Below the pieces are notes generated by a model, which ran no database searches, was not told the DNA's origin, and saw only the letters and a list, made by a program, of their open reading frames with translations. DNA of 9,930 nt from an uncultured Spirochaetales bacterium. GTDB taxonomy: Bacteria > Spirochaetota > Spirochaetia > Sphaerochaetales > Sphaerochaetaceae. Made by a program: the position numbers and the translations under genes. Of the stretch, positions 1 to 7,036 are shown piece by piece. Numbering within the stretch: the stretch's first letter is position 1; each line of letters starts with the position of its first letter. The DNA is taken from NCBI GenBank assembly GCA_947306375.1, contig CAMZGJ010000036.1:1-9930 (forward strand). Direction: 5' to 3'.

Positions 1-1198
1 TGACTGTCTCAATGAAGAGCTTTTCAGTCTCAATAAGGCTTACCTGTACGTTTCCGTGCGGGTCACGGTCAAGCAGGAGCTGGCTTTCAATGGACTGGGG
101 AAGGCTGTTGAATACCTTCTTGGACTCATCTGTGAGCAGGCTCTCAACGTAGGCAATCTTAGCCGCTGTTGTGGGAAGGGCTGAGAATTCCTTCTCATTC
201 TTTGCAACAAGGTCATTGATCTCGGAAATGAGGACCTTGAGGGAGGGGACAAACTCAATAAGTCCCTCGGGGACAAGGCAGATTCCATAGTTATCGCCGT
301 TTGCGGCGCGCTTTGCAATAATGTCTGCAATGTAGTTTGTAATGTCCTGGATGCTCTGGTTCTTTGCCTCCACCTCTTCTCCTACAAGGCAGATGTTGGG
401 CCGGGTGGAGATGGCGCATTCAAGGGCAATATGGCTGGCGCTGCGGCCCATGAGGCGGATAAAGTGCCAGTATTTTCTTGAGCTGTTGGCGTCGCGGCAG
501 ATGTTTCCGATAAGCTCGGAGTAGGTCTTTGTTGCCGTGTCAAAGCCGAAACTTGTCTCAATGCTTTCGTTTTTCAGGTCTCCGTCAATTGTCTTGGGAC
601 AGCCTACAACGCAGATATCCTCGCCCTTCTTTCTGAAGTACTCGGCAAGGATTGCGGCGTTTGTGTTGGAGTCATCTCCGCCGATTATGACAATGGCGTT
701 GATTCCGTGCTTGTTACAGACCTGTGTGCAGACTTCAAACTGCTCCTCGGTCTCAAGCTTTGTTCTTCCGCTCTGAATCATGTCAAAGCCGCCGGTGTTC
801 CTGTAACTGTTGATTATCTCATCTGTCAGAACAATGTACTTGTCTTCCAGAATTCCGCTGGGACCGCCGCGGAAACCGTAAAGGCAGCTCTGGGGATTTG
901 CTTTCTTAAGGGCATCGTAAAGACCGCAGATGACGTTGTGTCCGCCGGGTGCCTGGCCGCCTGAAAGAATAACACCAACGTTCAGCTTTTTTGCAGTATT
1001 GGGGTTTGAGCCCTTTGTGAAACTGACTTTGGGCAGTCCGTAGGTATTGGGGAAGAGCTTGCTCAGTGCTTCCCTGTCGGATTGTGACTGTGTCTTCTCT
1101 CCGAGAACAGGCACAATTGTCTTAACGTCTTCCCTGAGAATGAGGGGAAGTTTGGGCTCATAAGCATATCTTGCTGTCTGAAGTGGTGATATTGTCAT
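1..1198 (-). CDS. pfp: Pyrophosphate-dependent 6-phosphofructokinase, long form (3' part cut by window edge)
   Basis: This enzyme phosphorylates fructose 6-phosphate to fructose 1,6-bisphosphate using PPi instead of ATP, reversibly, in the cytoplasm (established for the family). About 399 N-terminal residues are visible; spirochaete and plant-type long forms run to roughly 550-570, so the C-terminus lies outside the window. Seen in the translation: [11 protein letters not shown] at 79-89 (phosphate-binding loop), GGDDS at 173-177, where the second Asp replaces the Gly of ATP-dependent enzymes and marks PPi use, [10 protein letters not shown] around 201-210 with the likely catalytic base Asp205, and MGRSASH from 250 (sugar-phosphate binding). 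The ATG at 1198 is preceded by AGGGAGA five bases upstream and by a good promoter. It is divergent from the UPF0178 gene. The family call is very secure; the exact full length cannot be seen. Confidence 0.95.
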   Translation of the reverse strand, partial: MTISPLQTARYAYEPKLPLILREDVKTIVPVLGEKTQSQSDREALSKLFPNTYGLPKVSFTKGSNPNTAKKLNVGVILSGGQAPGGHNVICGLYDALKKANPQSCLYGFRGGPSGILEDKYIVLTDEIINSYRNTGGFDMIQSGRTKLETEEQFEVCTQVCNKHGINAIVIIGGDDSNTNAAILAEYFRKKGEDICVVGCPKTIDGDLKNESIETSFGFDTATKTYSELIGNICRDANSSRKYWHFIRLMGRSASHIALECAISTRPNICLVGEEVEAKNQSIQDITNYIADIIAKRAANGDNYGICLVPEGLIEFVPSLKVLISEINDLVAKNEKEFSALPTTAAKIAYVESLLTDESKKVFNSLPQSIESQLLLDRDPHGNVQVSLIETEKLFIETV

Positions 1199-1225
1199 AA
1201 ATTTCTCCCTGTTTGACTTTACTTA

Positions 1226-1239
1226 ATTCTATTTAGAAT
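1226..1239. repeat. Perfect 6-bp-arm inverted repeat between divergent genes
   Basis: ATTCTA-TT-TAGAAT is a perfect dyad. Its left half is the -10 box of pfp on the minus strand. Its right half, TAGAAT at 1234-1239, could be the -10 box of the plus-strand UPF0178 gene, with TTGACT at 1213-1218 as a -35 box, but the 15-base spacer is short. It may be simply two -10 boxes back to back, or an operator. Confidence 0.4.
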
Positions 1240-1254
1240 CATGTAGTTTTTCAA
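1226..1254 (-). promoter_or_regulatory. Sigma70-type promoter of pfp
   Basis: Read on the minus strand, TTGAAA (1254-1249) is followed after exactly 17 bases by TAGAAT (1231-1226). This would start transcription near 1219 and give a leader of about 20 bases containing the AGGGAGA ribosome binding site at 1210-1204. Box matches and spacing are seen in the sequence; promoter activity is inferred. Confidence 0.6.
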
Positions 1255-1283
1255 CTGAGTATAAACTGTGCTATCATAGTGCC

Positions 1284-1802
1284 ATGGACATAGCCATTTA
1301 CGCAGACGCAGACTCCCTCCCCAAGGCCCTGAGGCCTGTCATAATGAGGGCCTCCGTGCGTGTGGGTTGCCCGCTTTTCTTTGTTGCAGACCGCTCTCTG
1401 CCGGATGTTATGGGCTTCATAAGCCGGGACACATTCCGCCGCAGGACTGAGGCCGGAGGGGACAGAAGCATAAAATCCAACGTGAAGATGTGCGTGGTGC
1501 CTTCCGGCGATAACAGCGCCGATGACTATATTGTTCAGAACGCAGGCCCCGGATGCCTGTGCATAACGCACGATATTCCCCTGGCTTCCAGGCTTCTTGA
1601 GAAAGGTTGCATTGTAATTGACGACAGAGGCTCAAGTTACACCTCTGATAATATAAAATCCCTGCTCACCGGCAGAGAGGTGAACAACCAGCTGCGGGAA
1701 GCAGGGATCTTTGCTCTTCAGCAGAGCCGTCAGGGCCGGGAGAACACCAAACTGTTCTCAGACAATCTTGACCGCACCCTGACAAAAATGCTTTCAAAGT
1801 AA
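1284..1802 (+). CDS. UPF0178 (YaiI/YqxD, DUF188) family protein
   Basis: A small conserved bacterial protein of 172 residues; the family is usually about 150. Its biochemical role is not established. The fold is thought to be PIN/NYN nuclease-like, so a metal-dependent nucleic-acid function is possible (inference). Family marks seen: acidic YADAD at 6-10, SADDYIV at 78-84, HDIPLASRLLEKG at 96-108, a DDRG block at 113-116, DNIKSLL, and a C-terminal FSDNLDRTL stretch at 158-166. These give the acidic cluster Asp8, Asp10, Asp80, Asp81 and Asp97. The ATG at 1284 fits the family N-terminus, but no clear Shine-Dalgarno sequence precedes it. The gene stands alone: divergent from pfp and convergent with the acyl-CoA ligase, with an 18-base gap at the 3' end. 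Confidence 0.9.
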   Translation: MDIAIYADADSLPKALRPVIMRASVRVGCPLFFVADRSLPDVMGFISRDTFRRRTEAGGDRSIKSNVKMCVVPSGDNSADDYIVQNAGPGCLCITHDIPLASRLLEKGCIVIDDRGSSYTSDNIKSLLTGREVNNQLREAGIFALQQSRQGRENTKLFSDNLDRTLTKMLSK

Positions 1803-1820
1803 GCGCTGCGGCCTGAACTT

Positions 1821-3578
1821 TCAGGAATTCTTGAGTTTTGCCTCTTCCTCTTCCTCAAGGACGCGGTAGGCAACCTTACCCACCAGTGTCTTGGGAAGTT
1901 CCTCACGGAACTCAACATCATAGGGGACTGCCCACTTGGCAATCTTCTTTCTGCAGGTCTCAAGAATCTTTTCCTTAATCTTATCTGAGGGCTCAATACC
2001 CGGTGTGAGTGTGACAAAGGCCTTTACCTTGTGCATCTTGTAGGAATCCGGAACACCTATGCAGCAGCTCATGTGCACCTCATCCAGGCTGTCTATAATG
2101 TTCTCAATCTGTGAGGGATAGACGTTGTAGCCTGAGACAATAATCATTCTCTTTATTCTCTGGCGGAAGAAGATGAAGCCTTCCTCATCCATTGCTCCCA
2201 CATCTCCTGTGTGCAGCCAGATGTAGCCGTCCTCATGCTTCTGCAGAGTCTGGGCGTTCTCATCCTCGTGTCCTATGTAGCCGAACATTACTGAAGGTCC
2301 TCTCAGGCAGATTTCTCCTTCCTCTCCGTAGGGACACTCCTCGGTTGTGCCGGGCTTGAAAATCTTGTAGTAGGTATCGGGGAAGGGAAGGCCGATAGAG
2401 CCTTCCTTTTCCTTGTGGTAAGGTGTAAGACAGCTTGCGGTAACGCATTCCGTGGTGCCGTAGCCCTCACGAACGCGCACGTCTGCGTTGTGATCCTTGA
2501 GGAAAGTATCAATCTTCTTCTTGAGCTCAATTGACAGGCTGTCTCCGCCGGAGTACACGCCCATGAGGCATGAAAGGTCAACGCCGTCCATCTCCTGGTT
2601 TCTGGTAATTCCCTCATAGAGCGTTGGAACGCCGGCAATGAAGTTGGGTTTTGCGGTCTTGAGGAGGTTTGAATAACCCTTGACGCTAACCTGGGGCACA
2701 AGGTAGCTTCTTCCGCCCCAGAACATCATTGTGTGGATACATACTCCGAGTCCGAAACCGTGGAATACCGGCATGGCTGCAAGCATGGTAGCTCCTGTAA
2801 GACTTGTGCCGGGCTTGACTCCCATTGTTCCTGTCTGCTTTGCAAGTGCGTTGAAGTTCAGGTTCGTAAGCTGGATGCCCTTGCTTGTTCCGGTTGTTCC
2901 GCCGGAGAAGAGAATGACGGCAATGTCCCTGCCGTGCTTCTCAACCTTGGGGTCCTTCTTGCAGGAATCTGCCTTGCTCATGAAGTTGTTCCACTTGATG
3001 ACAGTTCCGTCCTCAACAACCTTGGGGAACTTGCGCTCCTTGATAAGTCTGTAAGCAAAGGCCTTTACTGCGGAAAGAGCGTCTGAGACACGGGCTATGA
3101 TAATGTGCTCAAGGTCTGCTCCCTCTCTGACCTCGCAGATTTTTCCATAGAACTGGTCAAGTGTGATTATTGTCTTTGAGTTTGCCTCTTTAAGGTAGAA
3201 CTGAATCTCTCCCACTGCTGAAAGCGGGTGAATCATAGATGCAATTGCGCCTATTGCGTTTATTGCGTACAGAAGCATTATTGCCTGGGGTACGTTGGGA
3301 AGACAGACGGTTACAACATCTCCCTCCCTGATTCCCATGGCTGAAAGAGCCCTTGCGGTCCTTTCAATCTGAGCAACCAGGTCTGTGTAGGATGTATCCT
3401 TGTTCTGGAAGCAGATTGCCGGGAAGTTCGGGGCCTTTTTTGAAGACTCAATCAGAGCCTGATACATGGAATAGTCCGGATATTCAAGATGGAAGGGAAC
3501 ATCGCCGTAGGAACCCAGCCAGGGGGCAACCTTTTCATCTTCCTTTGTGTAAGCGTACTTGTAGTTTTCAAATGCCAT
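1821..3578 (-). CDS. Long-chain acyl-CoA ligase (AMP-forming)
   Basis: A class I adenylate-forming enzyme of 585 residues that should activate a fatty acid with ATP to acyl-AMP and then to acyl-CoA, at the cytoplasmic or membrane face. Motifs in order: the P-loop SGGTTGTSKG at 225-234; GYGTTE at 372-377 (adenine and acyl site); HTGD ending at Asp459; the hinge and ribose region RQRIKRMIIVSG from Arg472; and VGKVAYR with the adenylation Lys568. The C-terminus is a short acidic/lysine tail. No signal peptide is seen. An upstream ATG at 3599 exists, but AAGGAA sits 6 bases ahead of the ATG at 3578, which is therefore preferred. It follows the E2-like acyltransferase by 46 bases in the same direction, so the two are probably cotranscribed. 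The acyl chain length preferred cannot be read from sequence; a FadD-like role is the best guess. Confidence 0.93.
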   Translation of the reverse strand: MAFENYKYAYTKEDEKVAPWLGSYGDVPFHLEYPDYSMYQALIESSKKAPNFPAICFQNKDTSYTDLVAQIERTARALSAMGIREGDVVTVCLPNVPQAIMLLYAINAIGAIASMIHPLSAVGEIQFYLKEANSKTIITLDQFYGKICEVREGADLEHIIIARVSDALSAVKAFAYRLIKERKFPKVVEDGTVIKWNNFMSKADSCKKDPKVEKHGRDIAVILFSGGTTGTSKGIQLTNLNFNALAKQTGTMGVKPGTSLTGATMLAAMPVFHGFGLGVCIHTMMFWGGRSYLVPQVSVKGYSNLLKTAKPNFIAGVPTLYEGITRNQEMDGVDLSCLMGVYSGGDSLSIELKKKIDTFLKDHNADVRVREGYGTTECVTASCLTPYHKEKEGSIGLPFPDTYYKIFKPGTTEECPYGEEGEICLRGPSVMFGYIGHEDENAQTLQKHEDGYIWLHTGDVGAMDEEGFIFFRQRIKRMIIVSGYNVYPSQIENIIDSLDEVHMSCCIGVPDSYKMHKVKAFVTLTPGIEPSDKIKEKILETCRKKIAKWAVPYDVEFREELPKTLVGKVAYRVLEEEEEAKLKNS

Positions 3579-3584
3579 GTTTAA

Positions 3585-3590
3585 TTCCTT
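3585..3590 (-). promoter_or_regulatory. Ribosome binding site deciding the ligase start
   Basis: Minus-strand AAGGAA ends six bases before the ATG at 3578. The in-frame ATG at 3599 has nothing comparable upstream, so the shorter protein is preferred. Confidence 0.7.
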
Positions 3591-3624
3591 TCTAGACATT
3601 GTCTTATGCGTCAGAATGACGTTG

Positions 3625-4548
3625 TCAGATTCCCAACTCCGTCAGCAGTTTTTCAAAATCAATCTTCTCCTTGGCCGGCTTGTCCAGAAGATCCGGTCTG
3701 AGAATAAGGGCCTTGAGGTACCGCAGACTTTTGGCGTAGTAAACGCCGTCTGCGATTCTCTCATCAAGTGTCAGTGATATGGGCAGGAACTCCTTCAGCT
3801 CAAATGTTCCGTCTTCATGGAAAACGGGCTTCTTTGTCTTTTCTCCAACAATGACGAAGACTGAGTTTGTTCCGAAGTTGATAAGGTGGTGGTAGCTTGC
3901 ATCCATCTTTATAGATCCCAGATTGGAAACAAAGCAGGTTGTTCCGTACGGATTTGCCTTTACAAAGGACTTGGGAAGGCGTCCGTGCCTGTCAAGGGCC
4001 ATAATCAGAGCAATGATGGGCTTGAAGATGAAGCCGGGCAGTTTGAGAAGGGCGGAAACAATCTTTACGGTGTCATCCTTGCTCTCCTTATCCTTTCTTA
4101 TCTCCGCAACCATCTTGCAGGTTGAGTTGTGCATCTGCTCAACGGGGCTGAGGTCGCTGTCCGGTTTGTATGTTGTTATTACCAGGCCTTCCTCCGCACC
4201 GTCTATCTTCTGCTTCTTTGCAATGAAGGAAAAGGAGATAACCTTTCTCTCCCAGTATTTTCTGTTTCTGATGAAGTAGTTGAGTTTGGGTCTGGCCTCA
4301 ATGGTGCGGGCTATTGCCGCAAGTATTACATGAAAGAATGTGTACTTGAAGACGGGGTTGGGATTGTTGTCATTCTTGTACTTTACGTAGGCGTTCAGTG
4401 CCTCCATTTCTATGTCCATGTGACACACTGCCTCGTTCTCCGTTCTTGAGCCCAGGAGATAGGTCATGACCCCGTTGAGGGGATCCAGGTCTCTGACACG
4501 CCAGGCATCATATCTGTCTCCGCGTCTGTTCTTTCTCTGTTCTGCCAT
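3625..4548 (-). CDS. Stand-alone 2-oxoacid dehydrogenase E2-like acyltransferase
   Basis: A 307-residue protein that resembles only the catalytic (CAT-like) domain of E2 dihydrolipoamide acyltransferases. There is no lipoyl domain and no E1/E3-binding domain. Family-like stretches: TTCFVSNLGSI at about 203-213, followed by a region ending in FVIVGE, then LTLDERIADG ending at Gly268 and the closing helix AKSLRYLKALILRPDLL. In true E2 and chloramphenicol acetyltransferase the motif is DHRxxDG or HHxxxDG, with the His as general base. Here it is DERIADG (262-268), so Glu replaces His; a His pair at 220-221 lies upstream. A hydrophobic stretch at about 167-185 (LPGFIFKPIIALIMAL) suggests contact with the membrane. 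Start: ATG at 4548 with GAGGT five bases upstream; a longer frame could begin at TTG 4593 but lacks support. It is the first gene of an operon with the acyl-CoA ligase, so an acyl-CoA donor is likely (inference). The acceptor is unknown. Confidence 0.8.
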   Translation of the reverse strand: MAEQRKNRRGDRYDAWRVRDLDPLNGVMTYLLGSRTENEAVCHMDIEMEALNAYVKYKNDNNPNPVFKYTFFHVILAAIARTIEARPKLNYFIRNRKYWERKVISFSFIAKKQKIDGAEEGLVITTYKPDSDLSPVEQMHNSTCKMVAEIRKDKESKDDTVKIVSALLKLPGFIFKPIIALIMALDRHGRLPKSFVKANPYGTTCFVSNLGSIKMDASYHHLINFGTNSVFVIVGEKTKKPVFHEDGTFELKEFLPISLTLDERIADGVYYAKSLRYLKALILRPDLLDKPAKEKIDFEKLLTELGI

Positions 4549-4553
4549 ATAAT

Positions 4554-4558
4554 ACCTC
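4554..4558 (-). promoter_or_regulatory. Ribosome binding site deciding the acyltransferase start
   Basis: Minus-strand GAGGT lies five bases upstream of the ATG at 4548. It supports the 307-residue protein over an extension from TTG 4593, which would also lie within the proposed promoter. Confidence 0.65.
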
Positions 4559-4564
4559 GAGATT

Positions 4565-4593
4565 CTTATATCACTTAGGGAAAAATAAGGCAA
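4565..4593 (-). promoter_or_regulatory. Candidate promoter of the acyltransferase/ligase operon
   Basis: On the minus strand, TTGCCT (4593-4588) and TATAAG (4570-4565) are separated by 17 bases. The predicted start near 4558 leaves only about 10 bases before the ATG, which is tight for the ribosome binding site, so this is tentative. Confidence 0.4.
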
Positions 4594-4601
4594 TATACAG
4601 G

Positions 4602-4619
4602 ATAGTTAATCTTAACTAT
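4602..4619. repeat. 18-bp inverted repeat in divergent intergenic region, possible operator
   Basis: ATAGTTAA-TC-TTAACTAT is a perfect dyad with 8-base arms. It lies just upstream of the candidate promoter of the minus-strand acyltransferase operon and about 75 bases ahead of the plus-strand exoIII start. Its AT-rich composition and absence of a T-run argue against a terminator. A binding site for a dimeric regulator is a reasonable inference, but no regulator gene is in the window. No convincing promoter for exoIII was found in the rest of this 146-base gap. Confidence 0.45.
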
Positions 4620-4694
4620 ATGGTCCTAAAAGTATGTGACATCAGGAATTCAACGTACTTGCAAATCAAACTGCCTTCTGTCATCCTTGTAACC

Positions 4695-5432
4695 ATGAAG
4701 TTTGTATCGTGGAACGTAAACGGCCTCAGAGCCGTGCTTGCCAAGGGTTTTGAGGATTATTTCAAAGCATCCGGCGCAGATGTTTTCTGCCTTCAGGAAA
4801 TAAAGCTTTCAGAAGGACAGCTGGATTTTGCCCCGCAGGGATACTCCTGCTTCTGGAACTACGCAGAGAAAAAGGGTTATTCCGGCACTGCAATCTTTAC
4901 CCGCAAAGAGCCCCTTGGCGTTGAGTACGGCAAAGACAACGAGGGCAGGGTAATCTGCCTTGAATATGAGGATTTTTATGTGGTCAACGTCTACACCCCC
5001 AACTCCCAGGATGAGCTCAGGAGGCTTCCGTTCAGGCTTGAATGGGACAAGGCTTTCAGGGAGTATGTGAAATCCATAGATGCCCTCAAGCCTGTCTTTA
5101 TCTGCGGTGACATGAACGTTGCCCACAGGGAAATTGACATTAAGAACCCCAAGACCAACATACACAACGCAGGCTTTACAATTGAGGAGAGAAACAGTTT
5201 CTCAGAACTTCTGGACAGCGGCTTCACAGATACCTTCAGAATGCTGTATCCGGACCTCAAAGACGCATACAGCTGGTGGAGCTACCGCTTCAGGGCCAGG
5301 GAGAAGAACACGGGCTGGCGCATAGACTACTGGCTTGTCTCAGACAGATACTCCGGTCATGTGAAAAACGCGGGAATAGATTCTCATATAATGGGCTCCG
5401 ACCATGCTCCCGTGTACGTTGAATTGAGTTGA
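4695..5432 (+). CDS. xth: Exodeoxyribonuclease III / AP endonuclease
   Basis: An endonuclease/exonuclease/phosphatase-fold enzyme of 245 residues that cleaves DNA at abasic sites and removes 3' blocking groups in base excision repair. Catalytic residues seen: Asn7 in the opening WNVNG, metal ligand Glu35 in LQEIK, Tyr100 in NVYTPNS, Asp139 and Asn141 in GDMNVAH, the SWWSYR and WRIDYWLVS blocks, and the C-terminal Asp236-His237 pair in MGSDHAP. The length is typical of the short ExoA type. The frame is open upstream to an ATG at 4620, but the family begins at MKFVSWNVNG, so 4695 is chosen; no clear Shine-Dalgarno sequence precedes it. It is the first gene of the plus-strand run that continues with the CYTH protein, RNase HI and the CHR pair. 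Some groups use the symbol exoA. Confidence 0.95.
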   Translation: MKFVSWNVNGLRAVLAKGFEDYFKASGADVFCLQEIKLSEGQLDFAPQGYSCFWNYAEKKGYSGTAIFTRKEPLGVEYGKDNEGRVICLEYEDFYVVNVYTPNSQDELRRLPFRLEWDKAFREYVKSIDALKPVFICGDMNVAHREIDIKNPKTNIHNAGFTIEERNSFSELLDSGFTDTFRMLYPDLKDAYSWWSYRFRAREKNTGWRIDYWLVSDRYSGHVKNAGIDSHIMGSDHAPVYVELS

Positions 5433-5463
5433 AGTTCCGCTCTTTTGGCATTACATTAACAGT

Positions 5464-6048
5464 ATGGGTTTTGAGATAGAGATTAAGGCACATGTTGCCC
5501 CTGAGAGGGTTGAGGACATAAGGGAGTTTCTTTCCTCTTATCCGGGGTCGGAAAACCTGGGAACAACTGACAAATGTGATATCTACTGGGCAAACAGTGA
5601 GAATGACCCTCCGCGTTTCAGGACAAGACTTGAAAAGACGGACAAGGGCGCTGCAGTGCTTTTTACCTCAAAGCCTCTGAAGAAGAAAGACTATCTGACG
5701 GAATACAACGTTGAAAATGAATTCACGTCTTCTGCCGACCAATGGGAAAAGGTGCTTGAGTTTGTCAGGGGACTGGGTCTTACGGTCTGCAGGAGAAAGT
5801 GGAAGAAGGGATACAATTTCACTCTTCCCTGCAACGGCTTCAGCGTGCATGCCGAGCTTCTGGAAGTAAAGTTCCTTGGCTGGTTTCTTGAGATGGAAAT
5901 ATGCTCGGAAAAGGAAGAGGATATAGACAAAACTGAGGCTGAAAAGGCTCTTTTTGCCGTTCTGGATGCCTCCGGTCTTGACAGAAGTCTTGTTGAAAAG
6001 ACAGGCTACAACAAAATGCTTGTTGCAGCCGGACATGAGAGAGGTTGA
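5464..6048 (+). CDS. CYTH-domain protein (class IV adenylate cyclase / triphosphatase-like)
   Basis: A protein of 194 residues spanning one CYTH (triphosphate tunnel) domain. Seen: the N-terminal ExExK signature as Glu4, Glu6, Lys8; basic RFRTR with Arg53 and Arg55; Lys70; Glu84 and Glu86 in NVENEF; the basic block RRKWKK at 110-115; LGWFLEME with Glu143 and Glu145; and a C-terminal KTGYNKML block. Members bind a triphosphate and metal inside a beta tunnel and act as adenylate cyclases, thiamine triphosphatases or inorganic/RNA triphosphatases; which applies here cannot be told. The Asp common in the LDxVxxLG stretch is Leu133, with Glu131 just before. The start at 5464 follows exoIII by 31 bases, has no strong ribosome binding site, and fits the ExExK position. 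The stop lies 2 bases before the RNase HI ATG. Confidence 0.85.
   Translation: MGFEIEIKAHVAPERVEDIREFLSSYPGSENLGTTDKCDIYWANSENDPPRFRTRLEKTDKGAAVLFTSKPLKKKDYLTEYNVENEFTSSADQWEKVLEFVRGLGLTVCRRKWKKGYNFTLPCNGFSVHAELLEVKFLGWFLEMEICSEKEEDIDKTEAEKALFAVLDASGLDRSLVEKTGYNKMLVAAGHERG
6037..6044 (+). promoter_or_regulatory. Ribosome binding site deciding the RNase HI start
   Basis: GAGAGAGG, inside the last codons of the CYTH gene, ends six bases before the ATG at 6051. It supports that ATG over an in-frame TTG at 6045. Confidence 0.6.
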
Positions 6049-6050
6049 TC

Positions 6051-6497
6051 ATGCCTGACAGAATAGATATTTTCACAGACGGCGGATGCTCCGGCAATCC
6101 CGGTCCCGGCGGCTGGGCCTACGTTCTTATCAAGAACGGTGAAATGCTCACATACGCAAGCGGTTCCAGTGCTCAGACCACAAACAACATTATGGAGCTG
6201 TCTGCAGTCATCAACGCCCTGGAATCCTCAATTCTCATGGAATTCAATGAGATTAACCTCTATACCGACAGCCAGTACGTCAAGAACGGAATAACAACCT
6301 GGATATTCTCCTGGAAGAAGAACGGCTGGAAGACCGCTTCCAAGGACCCCGTAAAAAACAGGGAACTGTGGGAAAAGCTGGACATTCTCAACGGCAGAAT
6401 CAAGGTCAACTGGTGCTGGGTCAAGGGGCACGCGGGAATTAAATACAATGAGATGTGTGATTCTCTTGTAAGAAAGGAAATGCAGAAATACCTATGA
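6051..6497 (+). CDS. rnhA: Ribonuclease HI
   Basis: Cuts the RNA strand of RNA:DNA hybrids, clearing R-loops and Okazaki primers, in the cytoplasm. It has 148 residues, close to the E. coli enzyme (155). All four metal-binding carboxylates are present: Asp10 in FTDGGCSGNPGPGGW, Glu49 in NNIMELSAV, Asp73 in LYTDSQYV and Asp137 in NEMCDSL, plus His127 in WVKGHAG. The handle region with WKKNGWK at 88-94 is retained, as in the substrate-binding basic protrusion of the E. coli type. The start at 6051 has a good ribosome binding site. The stop overlaps the next gene by an ATGA junction, so expression with the first CHR gene is probably coupled. Confidence 0.96.
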   Translation: MPDRIDIFTDGGCSGNPGPGGWAYVLIKNGEMLTYASGSSAQTTNNIMELSAVINALESSILMEFNEINLYTDSQYVKNGITTWIFSWKKNGWKTASKDPVKNRELWEKLDILNGRIKVNWCWVKGHAGIKYNEMCDSLVRKEMQKYL

Positions 6498-7036
6498 TAT
6501 TCCAGTTGTTTTTTTCTTTTGCAAAGGTGGGTCTTCTCACGTTCGGAGGAGGTATGGCAATGCTTCCTCTGCTTCAGCGTGAATGTGTTGATAAAAGAGG
6601 TTGGGCAACTGAGGATGAGATGCTCAACTACTATGCAATAGGGCAGTGTACTCCCGGTATTATTGCAGTTAATGTGGCAACCTTCATAGGCTACAAAAAG
6701 AGAGGGACCTTGGGCGGAATTGCCGCAACTCTGGGTGTTGTTTTCCCCAGTATTGTAATAATTACGGCCATTGCCTCCTTTCTTGCAATGTTCAGCGGCA
6801 TCATTCAGGTTCAGAAGGCCTTTGCCGGCATAAGGATTGCAGTCAGCGCCCTTATTCTGGTCTCCGTATTCAGAATGGGAAAAAAGACGCTTAAGGACTT
6901 TGAAACGGTTTTTCTGGCTCTTCTTGCCTTTGCCGTTCAGACCTTCCTCGGTCTTTCTCCCGTTGTGATCACTCTTTCAGCAATTGCATACGCTCTTATC
7001 AGATACAGAATAGCAGCGGGGAGGGACCTTGAATGA
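6494..7036 (+). CDS. Chromate transporter family (CHR) protein, half-size, first of pair
   Basis: An integral inner-membrane protein of 180 residues with one CHR domain. Signatures seen: the amphipathic N-terminal stretch FSFAKVGLLTFGGGMAMLPLL with FGGG at 17-20, QCTPGIIAVNVATFIGYK from 51, and GGIAATLGVVFPS at 74-86, followed by hydrophobic helices at roughly 88-104, 115-127, 138-152 and 155-170. Full-length ChrA carries two such halves; short members usually come as two adjacent genes, as here. The family exports chromate in proton-coupled fashion, but many members are of unknown substrate, so chromate resistance should not be assumed. The ATG at 6494 overlaps the rnhA stop by 4 bases. The nearest AAGGAA (6474-6479) is too far for a normal site, so translational coupling is likely. 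Confidence 0.93.
   Translation: MIFQLFFSFAKVGLLTFGGGMAMLPLLQRECVDKRGWATEDEMLNYYAIGQCTPGIIAVNVATFIGYKKRGTLGGIAATLGVVFPSIVIITAIASFLAMFSGIIQVQKAFAGIRIAVSALILVSVFRMGKKTLKDFETVFLALLAFAVQTFLGLSPVVITLSAIAYALIRYRIAAGRDLE

Noticed and set aside
1251..1571. Long open frame antisense to the UPF0178 gene
   Set aside because: It lies opposite a well-supported family gene, shows no recognisable domain, and has no ribosome binding site; it is a by-product of codon use on the other strand.
1812..1825. CCTGAA-CT-TTCAGG inverted repeat at the convergent ends of the UPF0178 and ligase genes, as a bidirectional terminator
   Set aside because: The stem is only 5-6 bases with a very small loop, it overlaps the ligase stop codon, and neither strand has a clear T-run after it. 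It may contribute to termination but does not meet the standard.
2731..3086. Two overlapping open frames antisense to the acyl-CoA ligase, one Cys-rich
   Set aside because: The apparent Cys-rich pattern is the reverse reading of conserved ligase codons. No start signal or independent support is present.
4620..4694. Upstream extension of the exoIII frame from ATG 4620
   Set aside because: The family begins at MKFVSWNVNG; the 25 extra residues resemble no known domain or signal and have no ribosome binding site.
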